Shown here one piece after another: positions 18,224 to 26,709 of a stretch of 54,232 nucleotides of DNA (its first letter is position 1; each line of letters opens with the position of its first letter). The DNA is from Paenibacillus agaridevorans. Its GTDB lineage: Bacteria > Bacillota > Bacilli > Paenibacillales > Paenibacillaceae. The notes below the pieces were generated by a model. The model was not told the origin of the DNA. It did no database searches and was given only the letters and a program-made list of their open reading frames with translations. Location of the stretch: positions 136,938 to 191,169 of the forward strand of contig NZ_BDQX01000339.1 of NCBI RefSeq assembly GCF_003112455.1, written 5' to 3'. Both the position numbers and the translations under genes were made by a program.

Positions 18224-18259
18224 AGAAATGCCCGGCTCGTTGGAGAGCTGGGCATTTCT
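18224..18259 (+). terminator. Terminator between the purA pseudogene and the SLH gene
   Basis: AGAAATGCCC (18224-18233) pairs with GGGCATTTCT (18250-18259), with further GCTC/GAGC pairing inside. It lies between convergent genes and probably serves both. Confidence 0.75.
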
Positions 18260-18269
18260 GATGCAGCAG

Positions 18270-20063
18270 TTACACTGGAGCAATTACGGTCGTTTCGCAA
18301 GCAATCTGTGTTATATTGCTGTTGCTTGCATTTTTGAGGGCGCCTTGTTTGAAGGTTACTCGAACGACGTCACCAGAGTTGAAACTCGTCCCCGGAATTA
18401 TAATACTGAGGGATGGTGGGAGGATGAACATTCCGCCACCGCCAGGAGAAAACGGGTTTTCTTCGTCCGAGTTCAAATGTTCTCCACCTGGGTACAGAAA
18501 CCATGTGATATCCGTTTGGACTCCAGTGAGATCAATAGAGAATGGAGTGCCGTTCGCAGGCGTTACAGTGATGGACGCGATTAAATCTGCGATCTCTTCT
18601 ATTGAAGTTGTGGACGAACTGAGAAACTCATTGAAATTCACGGTCAACGAGTTCTTCACTCCTGCTCCCAATGGCTGGAGATGGAAGACCTCTTCTACAA
18701 CCGGGCCAGGATCCGACGAGTAGGTGCTCACACTGTAGCCTACAGCATTACCGTTACTATCCAGGGCAACCAAGATAACCGTTGTTTTACCACCGCTGAC
18801 ATCAATGTTATTTCCCTGTGTATATGGGATTCCTCCGAATGGTGCTCCAGCTGCGGGAATGTCCATATCAGTTGTACCGGATTTGACCTTCCAGGAGAAG
18901 GCGCCTTCTGGTAATACTAATACTTCAAACTTTGCTTTGCCGTCCTCGGACCCCGGCGTGAGGTCTGAGTATTCGGTTAATAGGAGGTGATCTGGGGCCT
19001 CAGCAATCTGGTCGCTGGTAGGCGTAATATTTGCGAATTTCACAATAATGTCGTTCGAGTTTACTTCGTATAATCCGATATTCTTGCCGCTACTTAGTTG
19101 TTTAATGTCGTTGCCGATTGTATAGAAACTAGCGTTCAAAATCGTACTAATATTAGTTCCCATGTATGGAACGGCAATTGCTTGTTCGGTAATAACGATC
19201 CGCAGAGTGTTGTTCGCTGCGGTCTCATAGGAATTGATTTTCGACGAAAGAGCAACGGAGCCTTTCGTTACGTCAAAACCTTGAATCGGCGGTACGGTTG
19301 GCGTAGGTGTCGACGGCGGGTAATACGGCGTCGCCGTTGGTGTAGGCGTCGGCGTTGCCGTAGGTGTTGCTGTCGGTGTAGGCGATACCGAAGGGCTTGG
19401 CGATACAGGAGGGACATATTGAGCCTTGGCCTCATAAGCGCCTAACACAAGCAGATCCCTTGTGGCACTGGACGTTCCGCCGAATTTACCGTCTGCGCCA
19501 TTTGCAAGCAATTTTAGCTGCAACGCTAAATCTACATAACCCTTGGCCCAATCTGATACAGTGCTGTCGTTGACGCCTTCTTCTTTTTTGGCCTCATCAT
19601 CCTTGCCTAGTCCACGAATCAGGAACGTTGCCAACTGTTCCTTAGTAACGTCGCCGGCCGGGTTGAACCTCCCATCGCCCATGCCATCCGTAATGCCAGC
19701 TTTCTTGATAGCCTCGATATACGGAAGAGCGTAACCGTTGGAGGGGTCGTCGGTTTTGACATCCGAGAAAGAAGAGGTTTTCAATTTGTCGTCGACCTTT
19801 AACCCGTAGATCAACGCCGCCACCTTCGCGAACTGGGCGCGGTTCATCTGATCCTTCAATCCGAACGTGCCATCGCCGACGCCTTCGAAAATGCCCGCGC
19901 TGATCATGGCATCGAACTTGGCTTTGGTAGCCGCGTCCAAATCCTTTAGATCGGTGAAGTCCGCCGATGTTTTAGCCTCGGCTTGATCCGGCCCGAATGC
20001 GAGCGCGGAAGAGGCAAGCACGGCAGCCAGCCCGGCGAGGATCATCGTTTTTTTTCTTTTCAT
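18270..20063 (-). CDS. SLH-domain cell-surface protein
   Basis: A 597-residue exported protein. ATG 20063 follows AAGGAGG. Signal peptide 1-30 ends near AEA. Three SLH-type modules cover about 35-215 (AGIFEGVGDGTFGLKDQMNRAQFAKVAALI; AGITDGMGDGRFNPAGDVTKEQLATFLI; LKLLANGADGKFGG). SLH modules bind pyruvylated wall polymers and hold the protein on the cell surface. A Pro/Thr/Ser-rich linker (about 218-260, TPTATPTATPTPTP) leads to a C-terminal region of about 330 residues with strand-rich Ig-like character (FHLQPLGAGVKNSLTVNFNEF). No catalytic motif is recognisable. It appears monocistronic. Confidence 0.9.
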   Translation of the reverse strand: MKRKKTMILAGLAAVLASSALAFGPDQAEAKTSADFTDLKDLDAATKAKFDAMISAGIFEGVGDGTFGLKDQMNRAQFAKVAALIYGLKVDDKLKTSSFSDVKTDDPSNGYALPYIEAIKKAGITDGMGDGRFNPAGDVTKEQLATFLIRGLGKDDEAKKEEGVNDSTVSDWAKGYVDLALQLKLLANGADGKFGGTSSATRDLLVLGAYEAKAQYVPPVSPSPSVSPTPTATPTATPTPTPTATPYYPPSTPTPTVPPIQGFDVTKGSVALSSKINSYETAANNTLRIVITEQAIAVPYMGTNISTILNASFYTIGNDIKQLSSGKNIGLYEVNSNDIIVKFANITPTSDQIAEAPDHLLLTEYSDLTPGSEDGKAKFEVLVLPEGAFSWKVKSGTTDMDIPAAGAPFGGIPYTQGNNIDVSGGKTTVILVALDSNGNAVGYSVSTYSSDPGPVVEEVFHLQPLGAGVKNSLTVNFNEFLSSSTTSIEEIADLIASITVTPANGTPFSIDLTGVQTDITWFLYPGGEHLNSDEENPFSPGGGGMFILPPSLSIIIPGTSFNSGDVVRVTFKQGALKNASNSNITQIACETTVIAPV

Positions 20064-20206
20064 TTTTTATTAGTCCTCCTTACAAAATGTGGACAATTCC
20101 AGAACTATCTTACAGTGTATCATCCACGGGTCAAGCAGCCAAGGAAAATTTAACACTGTTGGAACATGCGATTTTCAATATTTTTTGAGGAAATTGCGAA
20201 TAGTGG

Positions 20207-20235
20207 TTTACCTAAGGGCTAGAAATTGATATTAT
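20207..20235 (+). promoter_or_regulatory. Promoter of the T-box/asd transcript
   Basis: TTTACC (20207-20212), a 17-nt spacer and TATTAT (20230-20235) place the transcription start at about 20242, just before the first conserved T-box stem I bases. Confidence 0.55.
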
Positions 20236-20244
20236 ATATGACAA

Positions 20245-20548
20245 CAAATGCGATGACGAGACAAGTAGGTAAATGGATTCTTTATCAGAGAGCTCCGGCC
20301 GGTGAAAGGGAGCAAAGAAGACTTTATCCGAAAAAAGACTCCGAGCAGCGCGTCGGAACCTGAACCCGGAATGGGCGGGGGGTGATGCGACAGGAGCTCC
20401 TGTTACAGAGCTAGAGTATAAGCGAGGGGAGACCCGCGTCGTACTTGAAGAGGCGCATGCGGCGACGTATACGCGAATTTAGGGTGGTACCGCGAGAGTT
20501 TAATCTCGCCCCTGAGACTGATAATAGTCTTGGGGGTGGGATTTTTTT
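20245..20548 (+). ncRNA. T-box leader (tRNA-sensing riboswitch) upstream of asd
   Basis: The T-box sequence AGGGTGGTACCGCG is at 20480-20493. A terminator follows: CTCGCCCCTGAGACT (20504-) pairing with AGTCTTGGGGGTGGG, then seven T (20542-20548). Stem I carries AAGTAG near its 5' side, CAGAGAG, and the GGTG loop in CCGGTGAAAG. Pairing GAG (in GATGACGAG) with CTC (in AGACTCC), and GGAT with ATCC, leaves GAAAAAAGA on the 3' side of the specifier loop. The specifier is then AAA or AAG, both lysine. ACT (threonine) is a weaker alternative. Uncharged tRNA would stabilise the antiterminator and allow asd expression. Confidence 0.9.
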
Positions 20549-20634
20549 GATTCTAGGCATCCGCGCGATTTCGCTATATGATGAGCATAGAAGGTCCAGA
20601 GTTGCATATTCAATAGGCAGAGGGGCAAGCTGGC

Positions 20635-20744
20635 TGGCTGTAAATGGAATTGCAAATATGCCGGCAGTAAGCGGGATTGCAGATAAACTGGATATAAACG
20701 GAAATTGCAAATAAGCGGGCTGTACCGGAATCGCATTTTAAAGC
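20635..20744. repeat. Four degenerate copies of a 27-28-bp repeat between the T-box and asd
   Basis: Units of the form GG(A/C)TGTAAA-CGGAATTGCAAATAAGC recur four times (TGGAATTGCAAATATGC; GCGGGATTGCAGATAAAC; ACGGAAATTGCAAATAAGC; CCGGAATCGCATTTTAAAGC). They lie in the roughly 280 nt between the T-box terminator and the asd start, an unusually long gap for a T-box gene. No open frame is evident. Confidence 0.65.
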
Positions 20745-20829
20745 AAGAGGTTCCGAAATATGCGCAATAAACATGTAATGAAGGTATAGAGGACTCAGGT
20801 TTACTACTATAGAGGAGGCAACGAAACAG

Positions 20830-21921
20830 ATGACACAATTATTGAAAGTCGGCATTGTAGGCGGTACGGGAATGGTAGGTCAGCGGTTCGTGCAGCTGCT
20901 GGACGGCCATCCGTGGTTTCAAGTAACGGCAATCGCGGCGAGCGCGGGCTCGGCGGGCAAGACTTACGAGCAATCCGTGCAGGGTAGATGGAAGCTGGAT
21001 ACTCCGATTCCTGAGGGAGTGAAGTCCATTGTGGTGCAAGACGCTTCGAAGGTAGAAGAGGTTGCTTCCGGCGTCGACTTCATCTTTTGCGCGGTCGACA
21101 TGAAGAAGGATGAAATCAAAGCGTTGGAGGAAGCCTATGCAAAAACGGGCACTCCGGTCGTATCTAACAACTCCGCACACCGCTGGACGGCGGATGTCCC
21201 TATGGTTATTCCGGAAATTAACCCGGGTCACCTGGACGTCATTGCGGCTCAGCGCAAGCGCCTTGGCACGGAGACGGGCTTTATCGCGGTCAAGCCGAAC
21301 TGCTCTATCCAGAGCTATGTGCCGATGCTCAATGCGCTTAATGAATTTGGTCCCAAGACTGTCGTTGCTTCGACGTATCAAGCCATCTCCGGAGCGGGCA
21401 AAAACTTTACCGACTGGCCGGAAATGTTGGACAACGTCATTCCTTACATCGGCGGCGAAGAAGAGAAAAGCGAGCAGGAGCCGCTTCGTATCTGGGGCAG
21501 CGTAGAGAACGGCGAGATCGTGAAGGCAAGCGCGCCGCATATTACGACGCAATGCATTCGCGTCCCTGTAACGGATGGCCATCTGGCGACGGTATTCGTA
21601 TCGTTTGAAAACAAACCTTCCAAGGAAGAAATTCTGGATCGTTGGAGCAGCTTCAAAGGTCGCCCGCAAGAGCTCGAGCTGCCTAGCGCGCCGAAGCAAT
21701 TCATCACGTACTTCGAAGAAGAGAACCGTCCGCAGACAGGACTGGACCGCGACATCGAAGGCGGCATGGGTGTATCTGCGGGTCGTCTACGCGAAGATTC
21801 TCTCTACGATTTCAAGTTCGTCGGACTGTCGCATAACACGTTACGCGGTGCGGCTGGCGGAGCGGTACTGATCGCCGAGCTGCTGAAGGCAGAAGGGTAT
21901 ATTACGGCTAAGCAAGGCTAA
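20830..21921 (+). CDS. asd: Aspartate-semialdehyde dehydrogenase (archaeal/fungal-type)
   Basis: A 363-residue enzyme that reduces aspartyl phosphate to aspartate semialdehyde, the branch-point intermediate for lysine/diaminopimelate, threonine and methionine. The NADP loop is GIVGGTGMVGQRF; the catalytic cysteine is C158 in KPNCSIQS. The CSIQ form and the motifs AISGAGKN and WPEMLDNVIPYIGGEEEKS mark the archaeal/fungal type rather than the classical enterobacterial one. ATG 20830 follows GAGGAGG. The upstream T-box ties expression to amino acid shortage, and ddh in this window completes the lysine branch. Confidence 0.94.
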   Translation: MTQLLKVGIVGGTGMVGQRFVQLLDGHPWFQVTAIAASAGSAGKTYEQSVQGRWKLDTPIPEGVKSIVVQDASKVEEVASGVDFIFCAVDMKKDEIKALEEAYAKTGTPVVSNNSAHRWTADVPMVIPEINPGHLDVIAAQRKRLGTETGFIAVKPNCSIQSYVPMLNALNEFGPKTVVASTYQAISGAGKNFTDWPEMLDNVIPYIGGEEEKSEQEPLRIWGSVENGEIVKASAPHITTQCIRVPVTDGHLATVFVSFENKPSKEEILDRWSSFKGRPQELELPSAPKQFITYFEEENRPQTGLDRDIEGGMGVSAGRLREDSLYDFKFVGLSHNTLRGAAGGAVLIAELLKAEGYITAKQG

Positions 21922-22079
21922 CATTTTCTGTTTCGTTCCACGCAACTTTTACGTTGCAAAGGTGAGTGCCGCATGACGGTTGTTTTTGACATGCAGGATG
22001 GCAAGGCCGCCACATAGCTTCCGAGGCGGCGACAGTGGAGAGCGCACCTTCACCTTCAATGGACAGGAGGAATACGATA

Positions 22080-22373
22080 ATGGTTGCAGCACCGAAGACG
22101 CTGAGAATATGCGAGAAAGGGCATCGCTACTATAAGAGCAGCGAGTGCAACACTTGTCCGAAGTGTGAGAGCGGAAATGCGCCTGAGACCGGCTTTATGG
22201 CAAACTTGGCTGCGCCGGTGCGTCGCGCGCTGGAAACGCAGGGCATCTCCACGCTGTCTGAGCTTTCCGCTTATTCGGAGAAGGAAATTCTGAAGCTTCA
22301 CGGCGTTGGTCCGTCTTGCATGCCGATACTCCGTGAGGCGCTCCGGGAAGAAGGTCTGTCTTTTAAGGCTTAG
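22080..22373 (+). CDS. Zinc-ribbon plus RNA polymerase alpha-CTD-like small protein
   Basis: A 97-residue protein. ATG 22080 is chosen because CAGGAGG lies about 8 nt upstream; the frame reaches back to 22035. An N-terminal Cys/His cluster (ICEKGHRYYKSSECNTCPKC) suggests a small zinc ribbon. Residues about 42-95 (LAAPVRRALETQGISTLSEL, KLHGVGPSCMPILREAL) match the helix-hairpin-helix fold of the RNA polymerase alpha C-terminal domain. Proteins like this occur in many Bacillales as stand-alone genes; a nucleic-acid-binding role is likely but unproven. A terminator follows. Confidence 0.75.
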   Translation: MVAAPKTLRICEKGHRYYKSSECNTCPKCESGNAPETGFMANLAAPVRRALETQGISTLSELSAYSEKEILKLHGVGPSCMPILREALREEGLSFKA

Positions 22374-22454
22374 TCTGGTTGGGACCCTTAGCGACTGCGG
22401 CAAAGGAATCCCGAGAGACACCCCGCACGTATAATATTAACAATTGACGTTTAT

Positions 22455-22494
22455 GCCGTGGCTTTCACCAAATGGTGGGGGCCACGGCTATTTT
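22455..22494 (+). terminator. Terminator
   Basis: GCCGTGGC (22455-22462) pairs with GCCACGGC (22481-22488), with CACC/GGTG inside, then TATTTT. It ends the alpha-CTD-like gene. Confidence 0.75.
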
Positions 22495-22626
22495 AATTGT
22501 CACTTAGAAAAGTTGCTATATACCTCGGGGCAACAGTGGGAGCAGCAACCCGAGAAAAGAGACTCTCGATTAATTATGCATAAGTTAAATTGTAGGCATG
22601 TGTCTGGTAAGAAATGAACGGAGCAA

Positions 22627-22816
22627 CTGTAAACGGAACTGAAAGGCTTTATTTCATCAAAAAGCGCGATTTCGCAATTCTAACGGAACTGACAGCCCTT
22701 AAGAGGGGCAAAAGTTCGCGGTTTGCCTAGATTTCTCATGAATAACGTCGCCCAGTTCCATTAGATTCTAGTATCACGTCAAATGATCAAAATAAGGCTT
22801 CTCAGTTCCTTTACAG
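22627..22816. repeat. 190-bp imperfect palindromic element with about 70-bp arms
   Basis: The left arm begins CTGTAAACGGAACTGA and continues through AGGCTTTATTT..ATCA to TCTAACGGAACTG. The reverse complement of the right end begins CTGTAAAGGAACTGA and continues through AAGCCTTATTTTGATCA to TCTAATGGAACTG. The arms thus match along about 70 bp with scattered differences. No frame is carried. It resembles a non-autonomous hairpin repeat. The remaining intergenic DNA to 23061 shows nothing I can name. Confidence 0.7.
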
Positions 22817-23061
22817 GTTGTCGATGATCGATTATAGCTTCATTTCCAGCTTTGCACACAATGAATCGACAGTCTCGAAAACAGGGTTGCAGTGCGCCGC
22901 GGAGCGCTAAGCCCCGCCTTGTTTTGGTCATTTCTGGGCATACTGACAACGCAACCTGCACGCGAATAAGAAACAACTAATGATTTCGATAGATAACCAA
23001 TCGTTGTTATATGGTTCCCCAATCTTGAAAGGCTTATCATTTAAAGCAGGAGGGGAACCGG

Positions 23062-23952
23062 ATGGGAAGATTTTATAAATATCGCTGGCAATATGCCATG
23101 ATTTTGCCGGCAGTCGCGCTGCTATTTCTATTCAACTACGTCCCGATGGCGGGCATTCAGATCGCCTTCCGGGATTTCCAGATCGGGTCGTCGATTTGGA
23201 ACAGCGCTTGGGTGGGCTTCGATAATTTCGCCTTTTTTAAAGAACCGCAATTTTGGGTCGTTGTCACCAATACGATGTACATTTCAGTGCTGAAGTTTAT
23301 CTTCGGCTTTCCGGCTCCAATTTTATTGGCATTAATGATTAACGAGGTTCTGCATTCCGGCTTCAAGAGATTCGTTCAGTCCGTGAGCTACCTGCCACAC
23401 TTCTTCTCTTGGATCGTCGTGGCGTACATTTTGCAATCGTTCCTGACGCTGGACGGCGGACTCGTAAACGATGTTATTCAGAAGACGGGCAACGAATCGA
23501 TTTTCTTCCTGGGCTCGACAGAATGGTTTAGGCCAATGATCGTCGGGAGCGGACTGTGGAAGGAAGTCGGATGGAATACGATTTTGTACTTGGCAGCCAT
23601 TACGGCTATCGATCCGCAGCTTTATGAAGCGGCGAAGGTAGAAGGTGCGGGCAAGATGGCGCAGATTCGTAACATTACGCTGCCCGGCATTATGCCAACG
23701 ATCACGATCGTACTCATTCTGAGCATTCCAAGCTTGATTACGGTCGGCATGGATCAGATTTACCCGATGATGAACTCGGCGAATATGTCGGTATCGGACG
23801 TCCTGGATACGTACGTACTGCGAAGCGGTCTGCAGCAAGGTTACTTCGGGATGGCAACGGCCGTAGGTTTAATATCATCGGTCCTTGCTCTGGTGCTTGT
23901 TCTTCTGACAAACGCGATATCGCGCAAAATTAACGGCGAAGGGCTTTGGTAA
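23062..23952 (+). CDS. Sugar ABC transporter permease, LplB type
   Basis: A 296-residue membrane protein with six helices, starting at ATG 23062 behind AGGAGGGG. The N-terminus (YVPMAGIQIAFRDFQ) is characteristic of LplB/YtcP permeases. The ATPase-contact EAA loop reads EAAKVEGAGKMAQIRNI. It forms the translocation channel with the LplC-type protein encoded 3 nt downstream and receives substrate from the lipoprotein at 24921. As usual for this family there is no ATPase gene nearby; a shared MsmX-type ATPase is expected. Substrate is probably a plant oligosaccharide, judging from the GH2 gene. Confidence 0.93.
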   Translation: MGRFYKYRWQYAMILPAVALLFLFNYVPMAGIQIAFRDFQIGSSIWNSAWVGFDNFAFFKEPQFWVVVTNTMYISVLKFIFGFPAPILLALMINEVLHSGFKRFVQSVSYLPHFFSWIVVAYILQSFLTLDGGLVNDVIQKTGNESIFFLGSTEWFRPMIVGSGLWKEVGWNTILYLAAITAIDPQLYEAAKVEGAGKMAQIRNITLPGIMPTITIVLILSIPSLITVGMDQIYPMMNSANMSVSDVLDTYVLRSGLQQGYFGMATAVGLISSVLALVLVLLTNAISRKINGEGLW

Positions 23953-23955
23953 CTC

Positions 23956-24849
23956 ATGAGATTATCAGTAGGAGAAAAGGTCGGACAAACCGTTATTGTC
24001 ATATTGTTATCGCTGCTTTGTCTCAGTGTCATCTATCCGTTTTTGTATATGCTCGCGATCTCCTTTAACGAAGGAGCGGATGCGGCAAAAGGCGGCGTCT
24101 ACTTGTGGCCGAGATCGTTCACGCTCATCAACTATGAGATCGTGCTTGGCAACGAGGTTATCCGCAGCGCTTATCTGATTACGATTGCCAGAACGGTTCT
24201 CGGCACCATCGTTGGCATGCTTGTGACGCTGATCGCGGCCTACGGCTTGTCATACCGGGGCTTGCCGTTCCGCAAAGGCATTTTGGCTTACGTTCTGATC
24301 ACAATGCTGTTTAGTGGCGGCCTGGTGCCGTTCTACATCCAACTGTTCAATCTGGGACTTACGAACACGTTCCTTGTGTACATCATCCCGACGGCATTTT
24401 CGGCCTGGAATATGTTCGTCATGCTGAAGTTCCTGCAAGGCATTCCGGAGGCGCTGATCGAATCGGCAGAGCTCGACGGAGCGGGTCCCGTGCGGATCCT
24501 GTTCCAGATCATCATACCGCTCTCAAAGCCGATGCTGGCCGCGCTGGGTTTGTTTACCGCAGTGGGTCACTGGAACGATTGGTTTGCCGGAGCGTTCTAC
24601 GTCACGGATCAATCCTTGATTCCGGTCCAGACGTTCTTGCAGCAGTTGCTTAATGCTTCCGACTTGTCGGCCGTTATGGGCTCCAACAATAACCAGGAAG
24701 CACTGGCTCGCGGATCGCAGCAGAATATTACGCTGATGTCGATCAAGATGGCCGTCGTTATGGTAAGCGCCATTCCGATCTTGTGCGTCTACCCGTTCTT
24801 GCAAAAGTATTTCGTCAAGGGCGTACTGATCGGCTCCGTCAAGGGTTAA
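23956..24849 (+). CDS. Sugar ABC transporter permease, LplC type
   Basis: A 297-residue permease with six helices. The EAA loop is ESAELDGAGPVRILFQIIIP. The N-terminal YPFLYMLAISFNEGADAAKGG and the C-terminal QKYFVKGVLIGSVKG are typical of LplC/YesQ-like proteins. ATG 23956 lies 3 nt after the stop of the LplB-type gene, so the two are one operon and the proteins form a heterodimer. The start lacks a strong ribosome binding site of its own, consistent with translational coupling. Confidence 0.93.
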   Translation: MRLSVGEKVGQTVIVILLSLLCLSVIYPFLYMLAISFNEGADAAKGGVYLWPRSFTLINYEIVLGNEVIRSAYLITIARTVLGTIVGMLVTLIAAYGLSYRGLPFRKGILAYVLITMLFSGGLVPFYIQLFNLGLTNTFLVYIIPTAFSAWNMFVMLKFLQGIPEALIESAELDGAGPVRILFQIIIPLSKPMLAALGLFTAVGHWNDWFAGAFYVTDQSLIPVQTFLQQLLNASDLSAVMGSNNNQEALARGSQQNITLMSIKMAVVMVSAIPILCVYPFLQKYFVKGVLIGSVKG

Positions 24850-24920
24850 GACTTACAGGGGTATAATGATCCAACCATATACCGATAACGTTAAACAATC
24901 GTAAGGGGAGGCAGACAAAC

Positions 24921-26594
24921 ATGAAGTGGGGACTAAAAAGCAAAGGTACGATCGCGGCGGCGCTGGCAACTACGCTGGTGCTGGCTGGCTGCTCCGGCGG
25001 CGCAAACGAAGCGCCATCGGAAACAGGCGGCAATGCGGCAGCCGGAGGCAACACGGCATTTAATTTGTGGCTCGGCTGGTCGGCGACGATTAACAACGAC
25101 AGCTCCGTTCAGAAACATTGGAAGGAGAACGAACCGGGAGTAGCTGTGACGCTGGAAGCGACGCAAGGCGACGTGGCCACAGCTCTGAACCTGAGGCTGA
25201 ACACGGACGGATTTAAGGACGCGGCGATCTTTAACCGCAGCGAAACGGTGGAAAGCGCGATGCAGCGCTCCAAAAAAATCTTGTCGCTGGAGCAATATTT
25301 CGACATGCCGGACAAATATCCGGGACTCGCTTCTATTCCGAAACAATATCTGGAGGAAATGAAGGACGAGAACGGCCAGATCTGGTCGATCCCGACCTGG
25401 TTCGATCAGAATCCGGACAATCCATGGCCGGGCTGGGCTTCGCAAACATGGCTCGTTCGGACGGACGTGCTGGAGAAGGTCGGTATGACGATGGACGATC
25501 TGGCTACGCTTGAAGGCATGGAGGAATACCTGAAGGCAGCCGCATCCGTGAAGGATGATGCCGGCAAAACGCTGAATCCGATGGGCTTCCTGATGGATCC
25601 GAACGATACAATCGGCTGGAACGATGAAAATGCAATTCTGAGCGCCTTCGGCGTAACGACGGGTAGTGCTGGCGGCGTTATTCCCGTTGCCGAGAAGAAT
25701 GGCGAGTTCGTCCTTCTGTACGACGATCCGCAGTTCAAAGCCGCTTACCAATGGCTGAACGAAATGTATCTTGCCAAGCTGATCGACCCAGAGGTTGTAA
25801 CGGATAAGAAAGAGCGTTACAAGGAGAAAAACAAATCCGGACGCACAGCATTAAATGTAGGCAGCTTCTTCAACGTCGACAGCTCGTTGTGGGAGACGCT
25901 GGAGGGTCCGACGGAACCGGGGTGGTACTATCAAGTCGTGCCGTTCCCGAAAGTGGAAGGCGTAGACCAAGTCGGCGCGAACCAAGTCGTGGACCCGTAT
26001 CCGGGCTACGATGTATACGTAAGCAAGGACTCCAAAAATCTTGAAGCCATCCTGAAGTTCTTCGATTACACGCTGCAGCCCAAAGCGGAGCAGCAGCAGG
26101 TGATCAACGAAGGTCCTGAAGGCGTCTTCTGGGGCTGGGTTGACCAGCCTCTGGGCGAGTGGAAATATATCGACGAAGCTTACAGTGCCGAGCGCAACAG
26201 CGGCGACGCAGCTCGCAAGTCGACGGTTACACCTGAATTATATATGGCTTCGTCGTATAATAATGATTGGTACCCGTGGTGGAACTATAACGTGACAGTC
26301 GGAGCGAAACGTACGTCGGAATTTACGTCCAAAGTCGGCGCAATGGGCGGCGTACGCGGCGCGGAGCTATACGACATGGTAAAAGCGGAGTCGGGCGGTC
26401 TATGGGAGAAATACGGACCGGAGCTTGAGACCGTACGTAAAGAGTACAGAGCCAAGCTGATTATGGCAAAGGATGCCGCGCAATTCGAGACGACTTGGAA
26501 CCAATTCCGCGATGCGCTGGAGAAGCGCGCGCATTGGAGCGAGCTGAAAGAAGAATGGCAAACATCCTATGACGCCTTGCTCGCAAAGCAATAG
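24921..26594 (+). CDS. Extracellular sugar-binding lipoprotein, LplA type
   Basis: A 557-residue solute-binding protein starting at ATG 24921 behind AAGGGGAGG. The signal peptide ends in the lipobox LVLAGC, followed by a short Gly/Ala/Asn tether. The long form (over 500 residues) is the class used with LplB/LplC permeases for oligosaccharides. Aromatic-rich stretches such as NDWYPWWNYNVTVG and EGVFWGWVDQPLGEWKYI are consistent with a sugar-binding cleft. It follows the permeases by 71 nt and is closed by a terminator, so it can be expressed apart from the kinase genes. Confidence 0.92.
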   Translation: MKWGLKSKGTIAAALATTLVLAGCSGGANEAPSETGGNAAAGGNTAFNLWLGWSATINNDSSVQKHWKENEPGVAVTLEATQGDVATALNLRLNTDGFKDAAIFNRSETVESAMQRSKKILSLEQYFDMPDKYPGLASIPKQYLEEMKDENGQIWSIPTWFDQNPDNPWPGWASQTWLVRTDVLEKVGMTMDDLATLEGMEEYLKAAASVKDDAGKTLNPMGFLMDPNDTIGWNDENAILSAFGVTTGSAGGVIPVAEKNGEFVLLYDDPQFKAAYQWLNEMYLAKLIDPEVVTDKKERYKEKNKSGRTALNVGSFFNVDSSLWETLEGPTEPGWYYQVVPFPKVEGVDQVGANQVVDPYPGYDVYVSKDSKNLEAILKFFDYTLQPKAEQQQVINEGPEGVFWGWVDQPLGEWKYIDEAYSAERNSGDAARKSTVTPELYMASSYNNDWYPWWNYNVTVGAKRTSEFTSKVGAMGGVRGAELYDMVKAESGGLWEKYGPELETVRKEYRAKLIMAKDAAQFETTWNQFRDALEKRAHWSELKEEWQTSYDALLAKQ

Positions 26595-26600
26595 CATATA

Positions 26601-26646
26601 GGCAGGCTGGAGCAATCCCGTAAAGGGGGTTGCTCCGTTTGCCTTT
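26601..26646 (+). terminator. Terminator between the transporter operon and the two-component genes
   Basis: GGAGCAATCCC (26609-26619) pairs with GGGGGTTGCTCC (26625-26636), extended by GGCA/TGCC, then TTTTC. Some read-through into the kinase gene remains possible. Confidence 0.7.
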
Positions 26647-26709
26647 TCTCCTGCGGGGAGTGTTTCTCTTTCATTTAAACGGAATGATACGGCTGGGAGT
26701 GGTTGAGCA

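Noticed and set aside
20411..20855. Short frames on both strands through the T-box and repeat region
   Set aside because: They cross the T-box terminator and the repeat array, have no ribosome binding sites, and their sequence is explained by the RNA leader.
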